Shown: piece by piece, positions 1 through 8,857 of the stretch
How positions within the stretch are numbered: position 1 is the stretch's first letter
How the letters are laid out: the number at the start of each line of letters is the position of its first letter
Assembly: GCA_944383695.1 (NCBI GenBank)
Contig: CALWQP010000008.1
Location: 1-64,000, forward strand
Origin: an uncultured Mediterraneibacter sp.
GTDB taxonomy: Bacteria; Bacillota; Clostridia; Lachnospirales; Lachnospiraceae
Length of the DNA: 64,000 bases
Direction of reading: 5' to 3'
The notes under the pieces: generated by a model
The model's input: the letters and a program-made list of their open reading frames with translations, nothing else
Databases searched by the model: none
What the model was told of the DNA's origin: nothing
Translations under genes and position numbers: made by a program

Positions 1-33
1 TATATCTGAAATACATTTCTGCAATTCATTCAT
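1..33 (-). CDS. Start of an unidentified gene, cut by the window edge
   Basis: Eleven codons (MNELQKCISDI) read leftward from an ATG at position 33 with a GGAG ribosome binding site about five bases upstream. The rest lies outside the window, so the product cannot be named. The short length makes this a weak call based only on the start signal. Confidence 0.3.
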   Translation of the reverse strand, partial: MNELQKCISDI

Positions 34-197
34 AAAATCTCCATTTTAGACTTGACTTTTAATAGTTAGTCTTTCTATTTGGGATTGGGATTATCGCAAA
101 AAAACACCTTGGTACAGAATCCCCTTCCCTTTCTGGTAATCCTCCATTTCTGCAGAAGTCTTTTCATTATTTATGTTTTACAGGATTCGTCTTCATT

Positions 198-1010
198 CTA
201 TTTCCCTCCCTGTTTTTTCCACTGCTTTATTTTTTCCCTTGTCTCTTTATTCCACCGTGCTTTTTCATCAATGTCTTTTAAATACACAGGCAGGCTGTCA
301 ATACATTTCCGGCGCAGTTCCCCTGCATTTTTTGTAAGCTCCGCAATAACCTCGCTTTCCTTCATGCCCTCCCTCTCTTTTAGATAGTCCATATAAATCT
401 CCCTGAAAGTGCTGCAAACCTTTTCCCGCTTTTTTCCAAATACATGTTCCGGAAAAATTTTATAATGGGTCCACAGGTATGCGTTAAGTTCCCGGATTCT
501 TTGTACGCTAATCTGCACTCCCAGATCAATTTCTACCACATCGCCAGTTGCATAGAAAAAGATCATGGGTGTCGTATCCCTGTTCATTATGTTAAAAGTC
601 ACCTTTGGTCCTCCTAAAACCGCCAGTTCTTTAGACACATATCTTCCATGGATACGAATCCAGTGCTCACTCTCAGCCAGATCTTTCCAGATCAGCGATT
701 CTGTCTTTAATTCGCTGAGTATCATAAATTTTTCCCCTTCGATCAGTTCCTCCTGTTCTCTCTTTGTAAGCCTTTTATTCAAAGCAGGCAGACTCTGGTA
801 TGATGTCATAATATATCTGATAAAACGCGGAAATGTCAGAACTGTGCTCCCCAAAACAATGATACATGTCACCAGTGATGGTATATCCTCAGGGCGCGAC
901 ATCAGTCCAACGCAACCCGCCAGTGCCATCAGCGCCCACACACAAACAAGCAGAATTTTCTTTAGTGGGTAAATCCGTCTCCATTCTGTCTTTTTAAGCT
1001 GTTTCATCAC
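198..1010 (-). CDS. Hypothetical membrane protein with two TM helices
   Basis: A 270-residue protein I do not recognise. Residues about 17-37 and 46-66 are hydrophobic and form a probable helical hairpin in the membrane; the remaining 200 residues are charged and probably cytoplasmic, ending in a lysine-rich tail. The soluble part has alternating hydrophobic segments resembling a small beta-rich domain (around residues 115-165). The start is supported by a GGGGGAAAG site just upstream. Directly upstream on the same strand lies the C-terminal end of a beheaded gene, so this was probably the second gene of an operon whose promoter-proximal part has been lost. How it is now transcribed is unclear. 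Confidence 0.7.
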   Translation of the reverse strand: MMKQLKKTEWRRIYPLKKILLVCVWALMALAGCVGLMSRPEDIPSLVTCIIVLGSTVLTFPRFIRYIMTSYQSLPALNKRLTKREQEELIEGEKFMILSELKTESLIWKDLAESEHWIRIHGRYVSKELAVLGGPKVTFNIMNRDTTPMIFFYATGDVVEIDLGVQISVQRIRELNAYLWTHYKIFPEHVFGKKREKVCSTFREIYMDYLKEREGMKESEVIAELTKNAGELRRKCIDSLPVYLKDIDEKARWNKETREKIKQWKKQGGK

Positions 1011-1024
1011 TTTCCCCCTTTAAA

Positions 1025-1100
1025 TCAAAATAAACTGCCCAGCTTGTCAAACAGAAAGTCTACTCCTTCTTTTGCCATATCTACAAGACTGTCATTTTCC
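1025..1100 (-). pseudogene. C-terminal remnant of a truncated gene
   Basis: Reading leftward, an open frame encodes ENDSLVDMAKEGVDFLFDKL followed by GSLF and a TGA stop, directly in front of the ribosome binding site of the next gene. The frame has no start codon or ribosome binding site, and coding-like sequence stops where the transposase remnant begins (about 1100). I infer the 3' end of a gene whose front was removed by an insertion or deletion. The family is unknown. Confidence 0.45.
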
Positions 1101-1104
1101 CCAG

Positions 1105-1185
1105 TTCGGACGGTCTATGCATGAATTGGGTGTCGATATGATCTTTGCTAAGACACCTCAGACAAAAGGCCTCTTAAAAGAGTGA
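1105..1185 (+). mobile_element. Fragment of an rve-type transposase
   Basis: The plus strand encodes FGRSMHELGVDMIFAKTPQT then KGLLKE and a stop. The pattern F-G-R-x-M-x-E-L-G-x-x-M-I-F-A-x-x-P-Q-x-K-G is characteristic of the DDE integrase-core region of ISNCY-type transposases, where the intact protein continues with an E-R-L-W motif. Here it ends after K-G-L-L-K-E, so only about 26 residues survive. No inverted repeats or target duplication were found around it. Confidence 0.6.
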
Positions 1186-1235
1186 CATTTTCAAAAGTTA
1201 TTGACATCTTTTCCACCACTTGAGTGCTAACCTCT

Positions 1236-2629
1236 CTAAACCTCTCCCGGAGCAGCAGATGTGTCTCTGGTCACATCTCTTAACCATTTACAGCTTTTAT
1301 AGCGCCAGGATGTGATGGGAATCTTAATGATCTCATCGCTCATCAGGATCATATATACAACCGGCACACTCAGCTTAAACACAAAAGCAGCCAGGAATCC
1401 CAGGAGAATGGAACAGCACCACATAGTGCTCACATCCATGATCAGACCAAACCTCGTATCTCCTCCTGACCGGAATATTCCAACCACCATGGTAGTATTG
1501 AATGCCTGCCCTACTACAAAATAGGACATCACGAAAAACATGATCCTCAGATAATCTTTTGCCTCCGCCGAAAGGGACAGGAATGCCGACGCGATCGGTG
1601 AGGCAATAAGGATGACCACGCCTCCCAGCATCCCCATGATCAGGCTGAGACCGATAAACCTCTTCGCATAGGCGCGCGCATGCTCCATCCTTTTCTCCCC
1701 GATCGTCTTCCCAAGATAGATCGCCGCCGCGCTGGAAAGCCCGAATGAAACGACCGTCGCAAGCTGCCTTGCCACCTGGGCCACAGAGTTTGCTGCCACC
1801 ACAGGGCTTCCCATATGTCCCAGGATCGCAGTGTTCGCCGCAGTGCCAAGTCCCCACATAACCTCATTGATGACTACCGGAAGAGCATATTTCATAAAAT
1901 CACTGAACAGTACTTTGTCTGTATGGATCACATAACGCAGCCTCAGTTTGATGTCTTTATTAAAGAACCGGGCATATCCCGCCACGAGAACTACTTCCAG
2001 TATTCTGGCGCAGAGCGTTCCCAGCGCCGCCCCGCTGACTCCCATAGCCGGGAGCCCGAAAAGACCGAAAATAAAAATCGAATTCATGATAATATTGCAT
2101 ATCAGTGACAGCAGGTACACAACAGTCGCCACAATCACACGCTCCACGCTTCTCATAATATACAGATATGCCTGCGTGATCCCGATCATAATATACGTAA
2201 ACGCGACGATCCGCAGATATCTGATCCCCTCAGCTATGACCACGGGATCACTGGTAAAGATTTTAAGGAGCATTCCCGGAACCGCAAGGGCTGCGATAGT
2301 AAAAAGGGCAGTTACAAAAACTGCCGTCTTTACTGCTGGATCTTTTCAATAGCATCCCTATCGCCCTTTCCCCAGTACTGTGCAGTCAGAACCGTTGCTC
2401 CGGAGGTCAGTCCGAACAGGAACAGGGTCATGATATACTGGACCTGCCCGGCGAGGGACGCGCCGGACAGCGCGTCTTCTCCTACGGCTCCAAGCATGAT
2501 CACATCAGCCGCGGTCACCCCGACATTGATCAGATTCTGAAGCGCCATGGGCACCACAAGAGCGATGACCGTGCGGTAGAATTTTCCCCATTCAATGCCT
2601 AAATGATCTTGTTCTCTTTTCCTTAGCAT
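1236..2629 (-). pseudogene. MATE-family efflux transporter, frameshifted
   Basis: Two consecutive frames form one MATE (multidrug and toxic compound extrusion) protein of about 460 residues, the usual family length with 12 membrane helices. The first frame (2330-2629) ends with AIEKIQQ and a stop. The second continues as AVKTAVFVTALFTIAALAVP into MLLKIFTSDP and the remaining helices. The junction reads ATCCAGCAGTAAAG where ATCCAGGCAGTAAAG would keep frame, so one G is missing at about 2335. Such exporters use a Na+ or H+ gradient to expel cationic drugs. It follows the PurF-like gene by 28 bp and is probably cotranscribed. The break may be a real mutation or an assembly error. Confidence 0.8.
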
Positions 2630-2657
2630 AGCTTATACTCTTTTCTAAATATTGTTC

Positions 2658-4070
2658 TTATTCTTTTCCGTTAAAACAATAGGTACATACTTTGCATGGC
2701 TCCAGCCCGATGGATTCCAGAAGGTCATCCAGCCTGTGGAATCTCAGAGTCGTAAAGTTCTGGATCCTGCGGATCTCCTCCACCATCTTTGCATAGCGGA
2801 AGGAATCCGGGTTAGCATATTCTTCCAGTACCTCAGCCGGACAGTTCTCCCCTTCCTCCTCCTGGATGATCCTTCTTGTGATCAGGTCAAGGTCTGATTT
2901 TGACCTGGAGAAATTGAGGAATTTGCATCCGTACACGAGGGGCGGGCATGCCGGACGCACATGGACCTCCTTAGCTCCGCTCTTATAGAGAAAATCTGTC
3001 GTCTCGCGAAGCTGTGTTCCTCTCACGATAGAATCATCGATAAGGAGAAGCTTTTTGTTCTCGATCAGAGCCTTGACCGGGATAAGCTTCATCCTGGCGA
3101 TCAGGTCTCTCTGGCTCTGGTTTGTGGGCATAAAAGAGCGGGGCCATGTCGGGGTATATTTGATAAACGGCCTTGCATAAGGGATGCCTGATTCATTTGC
3201 GTACCCGATGGCATGCGCCACACCGGAGTCAGGAACTCCCGCCACAATATCCGGGTGCACGCTGTCCCCATCGCGCTTTGCAAGCATGCTTCCGCACTTA
3301 TAGCGCATCTCCTCCACATTGACTCCTTCATATGAGGAAGTCGGATATCCGTAGTAGACCCACAGAAAAGAACATATCTTCATCTCATTCCCCGGCTCTA
3401 TCAGAGTCTCCACGCCTTCGGGGGTGATGAACGCCACCTCACCTGGGCCTAATTCTTTGTAATCTGTGTATCCAAGATTGATATAGGCAAAATTTTCAAA
3501 AGAAACACAGTAGGCATCTTCTTTTCTGCCTACCACTACCGGAGTCCTTCCATATCGGTCACGCGCCGCGTAAAGCCCATCCTTTGTCATAAGGAGCAGG
3601 GTCAGGGACCCATCTACGATCTTCTGCGCGTACTGTATCCCTTCCACAATGCTGCCCTTCTTACAGATCAGTGACGCCACCAGCTCTGTAGTATTGATCT
3701 TCCCCCCGCTCATTTCCTGGAAATGAGAGTGCCCTTCGTTAAAAGCACGCCTCAGCAGTTCCTCTTCGTTGTTGATCTTTCCAACTGTAACAATGGCAAA
3801 GCTTCCATGATGAGACTGGATCAGAAGCGGCTGCGGTTCATAATCCGAGATACAGCCGATCCCAAGATTTCCTTTCATCTCCTGTATATCCCGCTCGAAC
3901 TTGGTCCGAAACGGTGAATTCTCTATATTATGGATGGCGCGGCAGAACTCGCCGTCACCGTATGCAGCCATACCGCCTCTTCTCGTCCCGAGATGAGAAT
4001 GGTAATCCACCCCATAAAAAAGTTCCAGTATACAGTCCTTCTTTGATGCTACTCCGAAAAATCCACCCAT
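2658..4070 (-). CDS. PurF-like amidophosphoribosyltransferase paralog without the catalytic cysteine
   Basis: A 470-residue protein with the full PurF layout: an N-terminal Ntn-hydrolase glutaminase domain (roughly 1-230) and a C-terminal type I phosphoribosyltransferase domain with the PRPP loop LLLIDDSIVRGTQLRE near residue 345. True PurF starts MCG, where Cys becomes the N-terminal nucleophile that hydrolyses glutamine. Here the start is MGGFFGV, so the nucleophile is absent and glutamine-dependent PRPP amination is unlikely. The RRGGM region of the glutaminase fold is kept, and the tail has a C-x2-C-x2-C cluster. The start is firm (AAAGGAGG eight bases upstream). It is not near other purine genes. 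It may use ammonia, act on another substrate or be regulatory. Confidence 0.8.
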   Translation of the reverse strand: MGGFFGVASKKDCILELFYGVDYHSHLGTRRGGMAAYGDGEFCRAIHNIENSPFRTKFERDIQEMKGNLGIGCISDYEPQPLLIQSHHGSFAIVTVGKINNEEELLRRAFNEGHSHFQEMSGGKINTTELVASLICKKGSIVEGIQYAQKIVDGSLTLLLMTKDGLYAARDRYGRTPVVVGRKEDAYCVSFENFAYINLGYTDYKELGPGEVAFITPEGVETLIEPGNEMKICSFLWVYYGYPTSSYEGVNVEEMRYKCGSMLAKRDGDSVHPDIVAGVPDSGVAHAIGYANESGIPYARPFIKYTPTWPRSFMPTNQSQRDLIARMKLIPVKALIENKKLLLIDDSIVRGTQLRETTDFLYKSGAKEVHVRPACPPLVYGCKFLNFSRSKSDLDLITRRIIQEEEGENCPAEVLEEYANPDSFRYAKMVEEIRRIQNFTTLRFHRLDDLLESIGLEPCKVCTYCFNGKE

Positions 4071-4164
4071 GAAAACTTGCCTCCTTTATTGACAGGCGCC
4101 CGCAAAATGCCGTGGTTCCCTGCGGTGCCCCTGCTTTCTCCGTCCGATTTTATTATCCTTATAC

Positions 4165-4194
4165 AGCATAAAGGAAATCCCATAAAAAAGTCAA
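4165..4194 (-). promoter_or_regulatory. Sigma-A-type promoter of the PurF-like gene
   Basis: TTGACT (-35), 18-bp spacer, TATGCT (-10), reading leftward and ending about 95 bp before the ATG at 4070. The -35 box overlaps the T-tract region of the neighbouring terminator. Motif match only. Confidence 0.5.
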
Positions 4195-4226
4195 TAGCAG
4201 GATCACTGTTCTGTGACCCTGCTATC
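4184..4226 (-). terminator. Intrinsic terminator of the ABC exporter operon
   Basis: Leftward, the arms TAGCAGGGTCAC and GTGATCCTGCTA (one mismatch) enclose a six-base loop and are followed within a few bases by TTTTTT. It lies just after the stop of the last permease gene (4230). Confidence 0.75.
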
Positions 4227-4229
4227 TCA

Positions 4230-5372
4230 TCACGCCGTCCGCTCCCTTGATATAACAAGAGTAACACACACGAACGCTGCCGCAAATACAAGCTGTATCC
4301 CGATCCCTCCGAGTACCTGTTCCAGCACGTCCCCGGCAATTGCGCTATTCTCTGTCAGCATCTCATTTACCGATTCATACCAGTATACCGGCAGGAACTG
4401 CGCCGCCTTTCTCACCCCCGGGCTCAGGTAGTCCACCTGCACAAAGGCGCCGCACAAAAAGCACATGCCAAGAGAGACCACATTGACGGTCCCGCTCAAA
4501 GCATTGGAAGTCTTGACAAGGGTACCGATCAGATGAGCGAGAGACAGTGCCATGAGCAGCATGACAAAGGAGTTTAAAAGATACCAGTGTGCTCTCCCGC
4601 TGCTCAGAAAATCAGCCCCGTACATGAAAAACACTGCTCCGGTGCAGACACCCCACAGACCTACAGCGATCAGTCCCGAAGCTGTCAGTCCTTCCATGTT
4701 CTGCCGCCGGATGGGAACAGCGGACGCTCTCATTCTTCCCGGCAGGCCTCCTCTGCGGACGCCCATCAGTATATATCCCATCACATAGCCAAGAACACTT
4801 AAAAATAAATAAGGAAGATAACGGTAAAAATACGAGTATGCCAGTGGGATCCCCGCGTTTCCGCTCACATCCACAAGCGTGACCTTTGCGCTGTCTCTCT
4901 CCCTCATGACATCTGCCATCTCCGTCTCCGTAAATCCTGCCCCGGCGTATCCCCGGGCGAAATTCATGAAATTAGTGATCTGCTGTTCCACATAATATCC
5001 GGAATAAGTTCCTGGCACTGTGGTGACCCTCAGTTTTTCGCCGCCGAAAATGCATCTTTCCGTAAAATCTTTTGGAATCCTCACAATATAAGCCACATTC
5101 CTGTAAAACAAATCTTCCTGAAGCATTTCTTCATCTTCGGAGAGGCGCTTCACTTCATTTGTCCTTCCGATGTAGTCCACCAGGCTCTTTGCCATTCTCC
5201 CCCCATCCTCATCAATGATGCCCACGGGAACGCTCTGGGCCGAATAACTCTGTTCTGTCTCTCCCGCAAAGCTTTGGAACATCACGGTGAGACTGAAAAA
5301 AAGTGCAAGATACAAAAGGATCATCCAGCCGTTTTTCTTTGCAATCTTTAAATAGGCTTTAAATACTGCCAT
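4230..5372 (-). CDS. ABC-2 type permease (LnrN/YfiN-like)
   Basis: A 380-residue ABC-2 exporter permease: one N-terminal helix (about 15-33), a 140-residue extracytoplasmic domain, then five helices in the C-terminal half (from about residue 185). This layout is typical of YhgE/LnrMN-type permeases. The reading frame overlaps the preceding permease gene by 14 bp, so the two are translationally coupled and probably form a heterodimeric pore served by the ATPase upstream. The substrate is unknown; the family exports lipopeptides, polyenes and other membrane-active drugs. Last gene of the operon, followed by an intrinsic terminator. Confidence 0.85.
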   Translation of the reverse strand: MAVFKAYLKIAKKNGWMILLYLALFFSLTVMFQSFAGETEQSYSAQSVPVGIIDEDGGRMAKSLVDYIGRTNEVKRLSEDEEMLQEDLFYRNVAYIVRIPKDFTERCIFGGEKLRVTTVPGTYSGYYVEQQITNFMNFARGYAGAGFTETEMADVMRERDSAKVTLVDVSGNAGIPLAYSYFYRYLPYLFLSVLGYVMGYILMGVRRGGLPGRMRASAVPIRRQNMEGLTASGLIAVGLWGVCTGAVFFMYGADFLSSGRAHWYLLNSFVMLLMALSLAHLIGTLVKTSNALSGTVNVVSLGMCFLCGAFVQVDYLSPGVRKAAQFLPVYWYESVNEMLTENSAIAGDVLEQVLGGIGIQLVFAAAFVCVTLVISRERTA

Positions 5373-6507
5373 AGCGTTTCCTCCTTATGATCAGAAATGT
5401 ACCTGCCGCCAGCAGGACGCACAGCACGGACAGTATGACAATGTCCTGTGCATAACGCTTTGGAGCGTCGTAGACATTCAGGCAGTACAGGGCGTCTGAG
5501 ATCAGCGCCGCCGGATTGATGCGGTTTATGAAAGGGGCATGCCGGTCTATCAAATTTTTCGTCTCTACGTTCATCATTCCTGCCAGAAAGCTGAACGTCA
5601 TGGAAAAGGCAAGCATGATCCCGATCTTTACTCCCTCTTTCGTCTTGCCGATACTTGTGATAAATATCCCCATTGTCACGCCGATCATACTCCCCACCAA
5701 AAGGACCGGGACCATCTCCGCATAGGAACCGGCAAATTCAAGGCGCAATATATATTTCATGTATGCCAGAAGTATCAATGTATTAGCAAAATGCAGTCCA
5801 AAGCAGACGATGATCTCTGAAAAGACCATTTTCAGGCGGTGTACCGGTCCCGCACACCTGCGCGCCGCCAGCGCTGTCAGATTCGCCTGTATCTCCATGG
5901 CAGAGCCGAATCCGAGAAAACAGCCGTACAGACATGCCATCCCGATGACCGCATAGAAAGCCTGGGCACTTCCGTTAGTCGTCCTTCCTCCAAGAGAAAC
6001 CTGTTCCACTGCGCTCGCAGATTGCGCCATTTGACGGACCGCGGCTTCCATACCCTCGGGATGGAGTCTGGCAATATCCTCCAGCGTCTGTTTCCCTTCC
6101 GAATAACTTTCCAGGAGCATCTGGAGGATGGTTTCAGCAAGCCCATTGCTCCCCACTGTTAGAGAAGGCTCGCTCCCACTGTAAAAAATCCCTTTTACCT
6201 CTCTGTTTTCAAGGGCTTTCAGCGCCTGTTCCCCTGTCATCTCCTCCACATGGATAAGTTCAGAATCTGTCTCCACAGAAGAGAGAAACGCCTGAAAGAC
6301 CTCCTCCGTCTGTACGCCTCTCTCTCCTTTGCTAAGATCCGTCTCCGCTACCAGAGCTACAGGTATAGTCTCAAAGTCTGATTCCTCCATTGTTCCCACG
6401 GCAAAATACATCATCGTAGCGAGCAGAAGGGGAAAGATCAGCGGCCAGAAGATGGCGCTTATATTTTTTACTTTTGTCAGCAGACTATATTTCATCAGAT
6501 GCAGCAT
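5359..6507 (-). CDS. ABC-2 type permease (LnrM/YfiM-like)
   Basis: A 382-residue permease paralogous in layout to the next gene: N-terminal helix (about 17-36), an extracytoplasmic domain rich in Glu and Ser, then five C-terminal helices (from about 185) and a basic tail. The ATG at 6507 has an AGGAGG site. It is 11 bp after the ATPase gene and overlaps the second permease gene. ATPase plus two unlike ABC-2 permeases beside a NarL-type two-component pair is the arrangement of the Bacillus linearmycin-resistance system (lnrJK-lnrLMN). The drug specificity here is not predictable from sequence. Confidence 0.85.
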   Translation of the reverse strand: MLHLMKYSLLTKVKNISAIFWPLIFPLLLATMMYFAVGTMEESDFETIPVALVAETDLSKGERGVQTEEVFQAFLSSVETDSELIHVEEMTGEQALKALENREVKGIFYSGSEPSLTVGSNGLAETILQMLLESYSEGKQTLEDIARLHPEGMEAAVRQMAQSASAVEQVSLGGRTTNGSAQAFYAVIGMACLYGCFLGFGSAMEIQANLTALAARRCAGPVHRLKMVFSEIIVCFGLHFANTLILLAYMKYILRLEFAGSYAEMVPVLLVGSMIGVTMGIFITSIGKTKEGVKIGIMLAFSMTFSFLAGMMNVETKNLIDRHAPFINRINPAALISDALYCLNVYDAPKRYAQDIVILSVLCVLLAAGTFLIIRRKRYGSI

Positions 6508-6518
6508 ATCCTATCCTC

Positions 6519-7448
6519 CTAATCTCTGAGTTGTTTTCCCGTGATCTCAAGGAACACGTCATTGAGTGTGGGAAGTTCAGAGAATACTCTGCCAAAGGGG
6601 ATTTCCCTGTTCTGGAGATAGTTCAGTATCCGGACCAGATTATGCTGCGCCCCCGTACAGCGCACGGTCAGAGTCTGTCCGCTGTAAGTCATATCAAATA
6701 CATGGGGAAGCTCCCTAATGTCCGAAAGGGCCTTTTCTCCCAGCACGACCGCCTCTATGGTGACAGTCTCTCCGGTCTTGATCATGCTCTTTAACTGTTC
6801 CTTCGTTCCCACAGCAATACTCCTGCCGTGATCCATGATAGCGATCCTCGTGCAGATCTGCTCTACCTCCTCCATATAGTGAGACGTATAGATGATAGTA
6901 GAGCCCTGGCGGTTCAGCTCGCAGATACCCTCCAGTATCCGGTTTCGGCTCTGAGGATCCACCGCCACTGTGGGCTCATCCATGATGATAAGTTTCGGCT
7001 TATGGGCAATACCGCAGGCAATATTGAGCCTCCTTAAAAGCCCGCCGGAAAGCTTCTTTGGATAGGATTTTCTGTAATCCTCCAGCCCCACAAAACGGAT
7101 CGCCTCCTCAACCAGTTCTCTGCGCTTCTTCTTATCCTTCACATACAGCCCACAGAAGCAGTCAATGTTATCCCACACATTCAGCTCCTCAAACACTGCC
7201 ACATCCTGCATGACAATGCCGATCTCGCGCTTCACACGGTAATTGTCAGGCGTCATCTCCTCTCCCATGATGCGGATGCTGCCCCGGTCGAACTTCAAAA
7301 GGGAAAGGATGCAGTTGATGGCCGTGGTCTTTCCGCTCCCGTTTGGTCCTAACAGTCCGAATATCTCCCCCTCCTTCACCTCTATATTGAAATGATCCAG
7401 CGCCAGCAGACTGCCGTAACGCTTGACAAGGTTTTCGATCTTTACCAT
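6519..7448 (-). CDS. ABC transporter ATP-binding protein (LnrL/YfiL-like)
   Basis: A 309-residue ATPase of the drug-export (DrrA/CcmA-like) class. Visible motifs: Walker A GPNGSGKTT near residue 40, Q-loop (MQDVAVFEEL), signature LSGGLLRRL near 135 and Walker B KLIIMDEPT. About 80 residues follow the nucleotide-binding domain, as in this class. The frame is open back to 7583, but the ATG at 7448 is chosen because CACAGGAGGTATCAAA precedes it and homology begins there (MVKIENLVKRYG). It drives export through the two permeases downstream. A TGTCAT-type operator lies about 107 bp upstream of the start. Confidence 0.93.
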   Translation of the reverse strand: MVKIENLVKRYGSLLALDHFNIEVKEGEIFGLLGPNGSGKTTAINCILSLLKFDRGSIRIMGEEMTPDNYRVKREIGIVMQDVAVFEELNVWDNIDCFCGLYVKDKKKRRELVEEAIRFVGLEDYRKSYPKKLSGGLLRRLNIACGIAHKPKLIIMDEPTVAVDPQSRNRILEGICELNRQGSTIIYTSHYMEEVEQICTRIAIMDHGRSIAVGTKEQLKSMIKTGETVTIEAVVLGEKALSDIRELPHVFDMTYSGQTLTVRCTGAQHNLVRILNYLQNREIPFGRVFSELPTLNDVFLEITGKQLRD

Positions 7449-7554
7449 TTTGATACCTCCTGTGTTTTGTATCCGGCTTGCGCCCTGTACAGCCAGAAAA
7501 GAATCTTTTTGTGATATCATCATACCCTTTCCGCCATGTTTCTTGTAGTGCCCA

Positions 7555-7583
7555 TTGTCATCAAGCCTCATGACAAATGTCAT
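7555..7583. promoter_or_regulatory. Candidate response-regulator operator (TGTCAT inverted repeats)
   Basis: Three TGTCAT/ATGACA half-sites: TTGTCAT at 7555-7561, ATGACAA at 7570-7576 (8-bp gap) and TGTCAT at 7578-7583 (2-bp gap from the second). Dyad sites of this kind are bound by NarL/LiaR-family regulators. The position, between the exporter operon and the kinase/regulator pair, fits control by the regulator at 8854-9489. That link is inference. Confidence 0.45.
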
Positions 7584-7600
7584 TATCTTCTCTGTTTTCT

Positions 7601-7629
7601 TTGCCCTCCCATCTTTTTTCGTCTATAAT
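7601..7629 (+). promoter_or_regulatory. Promoter of the two-component genes
   Basis: TTGCCC (-35), 17-bp spacer, TATAAT (-10), about 125 bp before the kinase start and immediately beside the TGTCAT operator. Confidence 0.55.
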
Positions 7630-7754
7630 AGAAGGCAGGAAGCACGCCTGCCGCAGGATACCTCTGCCCCTTCCGGCCAGGGCGTTGCTCACAAGTCAGG
7701 GCACCTGTCCCAGATCATACCAGAATCTTAGAAAGGAACGGTCACGGAAAGGAT

Positions 7755-8857
7755 ATGAGAACCTTGTTAAACCTGTTGGCGGTCATACTTTTATGTATGC
7801 TCTCCCTTTTCTTCACACAGCTTGATATCCAGTTTATACTGGCATTATTATGCGCTGTGATTCTGTGCTGTCTATGCTTTCTCTTAGAGAACAGGATCGC
7901 CTTTACGACGGTCGCGCTCTGCTTTTTCGCAGCCTCGGTGTTTATCCCGGCATTTCTCTTTTTCTATCCTGTGGCAGCATACTGCCTGTTCTCCAAAAGG
8001 CAGTATGGACTGATGGCAGCAGGCGGAGGACTGTTCTGTTTTCTCTCCCTCACAGCAGGGCATCCGCCTTTCTTCCTCTTTTTTTGGAAGCGCTGGGCTT
8101 CTTTTTTGCCATCCTCCTTGCATGGGAGACAGGGGAAGGGCAGGCTTTGAGAGAGCTTTTAAAAAACACACAGGATGACAGTGCGGAGAGGGACCTGCTC
8201 CTGACAGAAAAGAACCGTTCTCTTCTGGAAAATCAGGACTACGAAATCTACACTGCCACTTTAAAAGAACGAAACCGGATCGCAAGGGAGATCCACGACA
8301 ACGTGGGACATCTGCTCTCCCGCTCCATCCTTCTGACCGGGGCTGCCAAGACCGTGAACGAGAGCAAAGCCCTCTCCCCTACGCTGGACTCTCTGGATGC
8401 AACTCTGAATTCAGCGATGGACAGCATCCGCAAAAGCGTCCACGATCTTCGGGATGAGGCTGTGAACCTGGACGATGCTGTCCGCTCCCTTATAAAGGAT
8501 TTCACATTCTGTCCAGTCAGCTATCTGTATGACGCAGGGCACAACATCCCAAAGGATGTAAAATACAGCTTTATCAGCATCATAAAAGAAGCCCTCTCCA
8601 ACATCATCCGGCACAGCGACGCCACACAGGTCACCATCACCTTAAGAGAGCATCCTGCCATGTATCAGCTCTGTGTGGAAGACAACGGCATGAAGATCCG
8701 GGACCGGGGGACAGACCAGCCCTTTCGTTCTTCCGGCGGGGGCATGGGACTTGCCAATATACAGGAGCGGGTGGAAAAACTGAGCGGATACTTTCACATT
8801 TTTACGGAGAAAGGATTTAAAATCCTGATCACGATCCCAAAGGAGGCGGGGAAATGA
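7755..8857 (+). pseudogene. NarL-type sensor histidine kinase, reading frame shifted at a T7 run
   Basis: The frame beginning at 7755 encodes about four membrane helices and closes at 8150. The rest of the protein is in another frame: a last helix (LGFFFAILLAW), a coiled coil, the HisKA_3 box REIHDNVGHLL and the HATPase domain (ALSNIIRHSDATQ, GMGLANIQERV). The shift falls at seven Ts (8079-8085); eight Ts would give one kinase of about 367 residues reading PPFFLFFLEALGFFF. The gene overlaps the regulator gene by four bases. It would sense a membrane-active agent and phosphorylate that regulator. The tract could be a true mutation, a phase-variable switch, corrected by transcriptional slippage, or a sequencing error. 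Confidence 0.8.
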
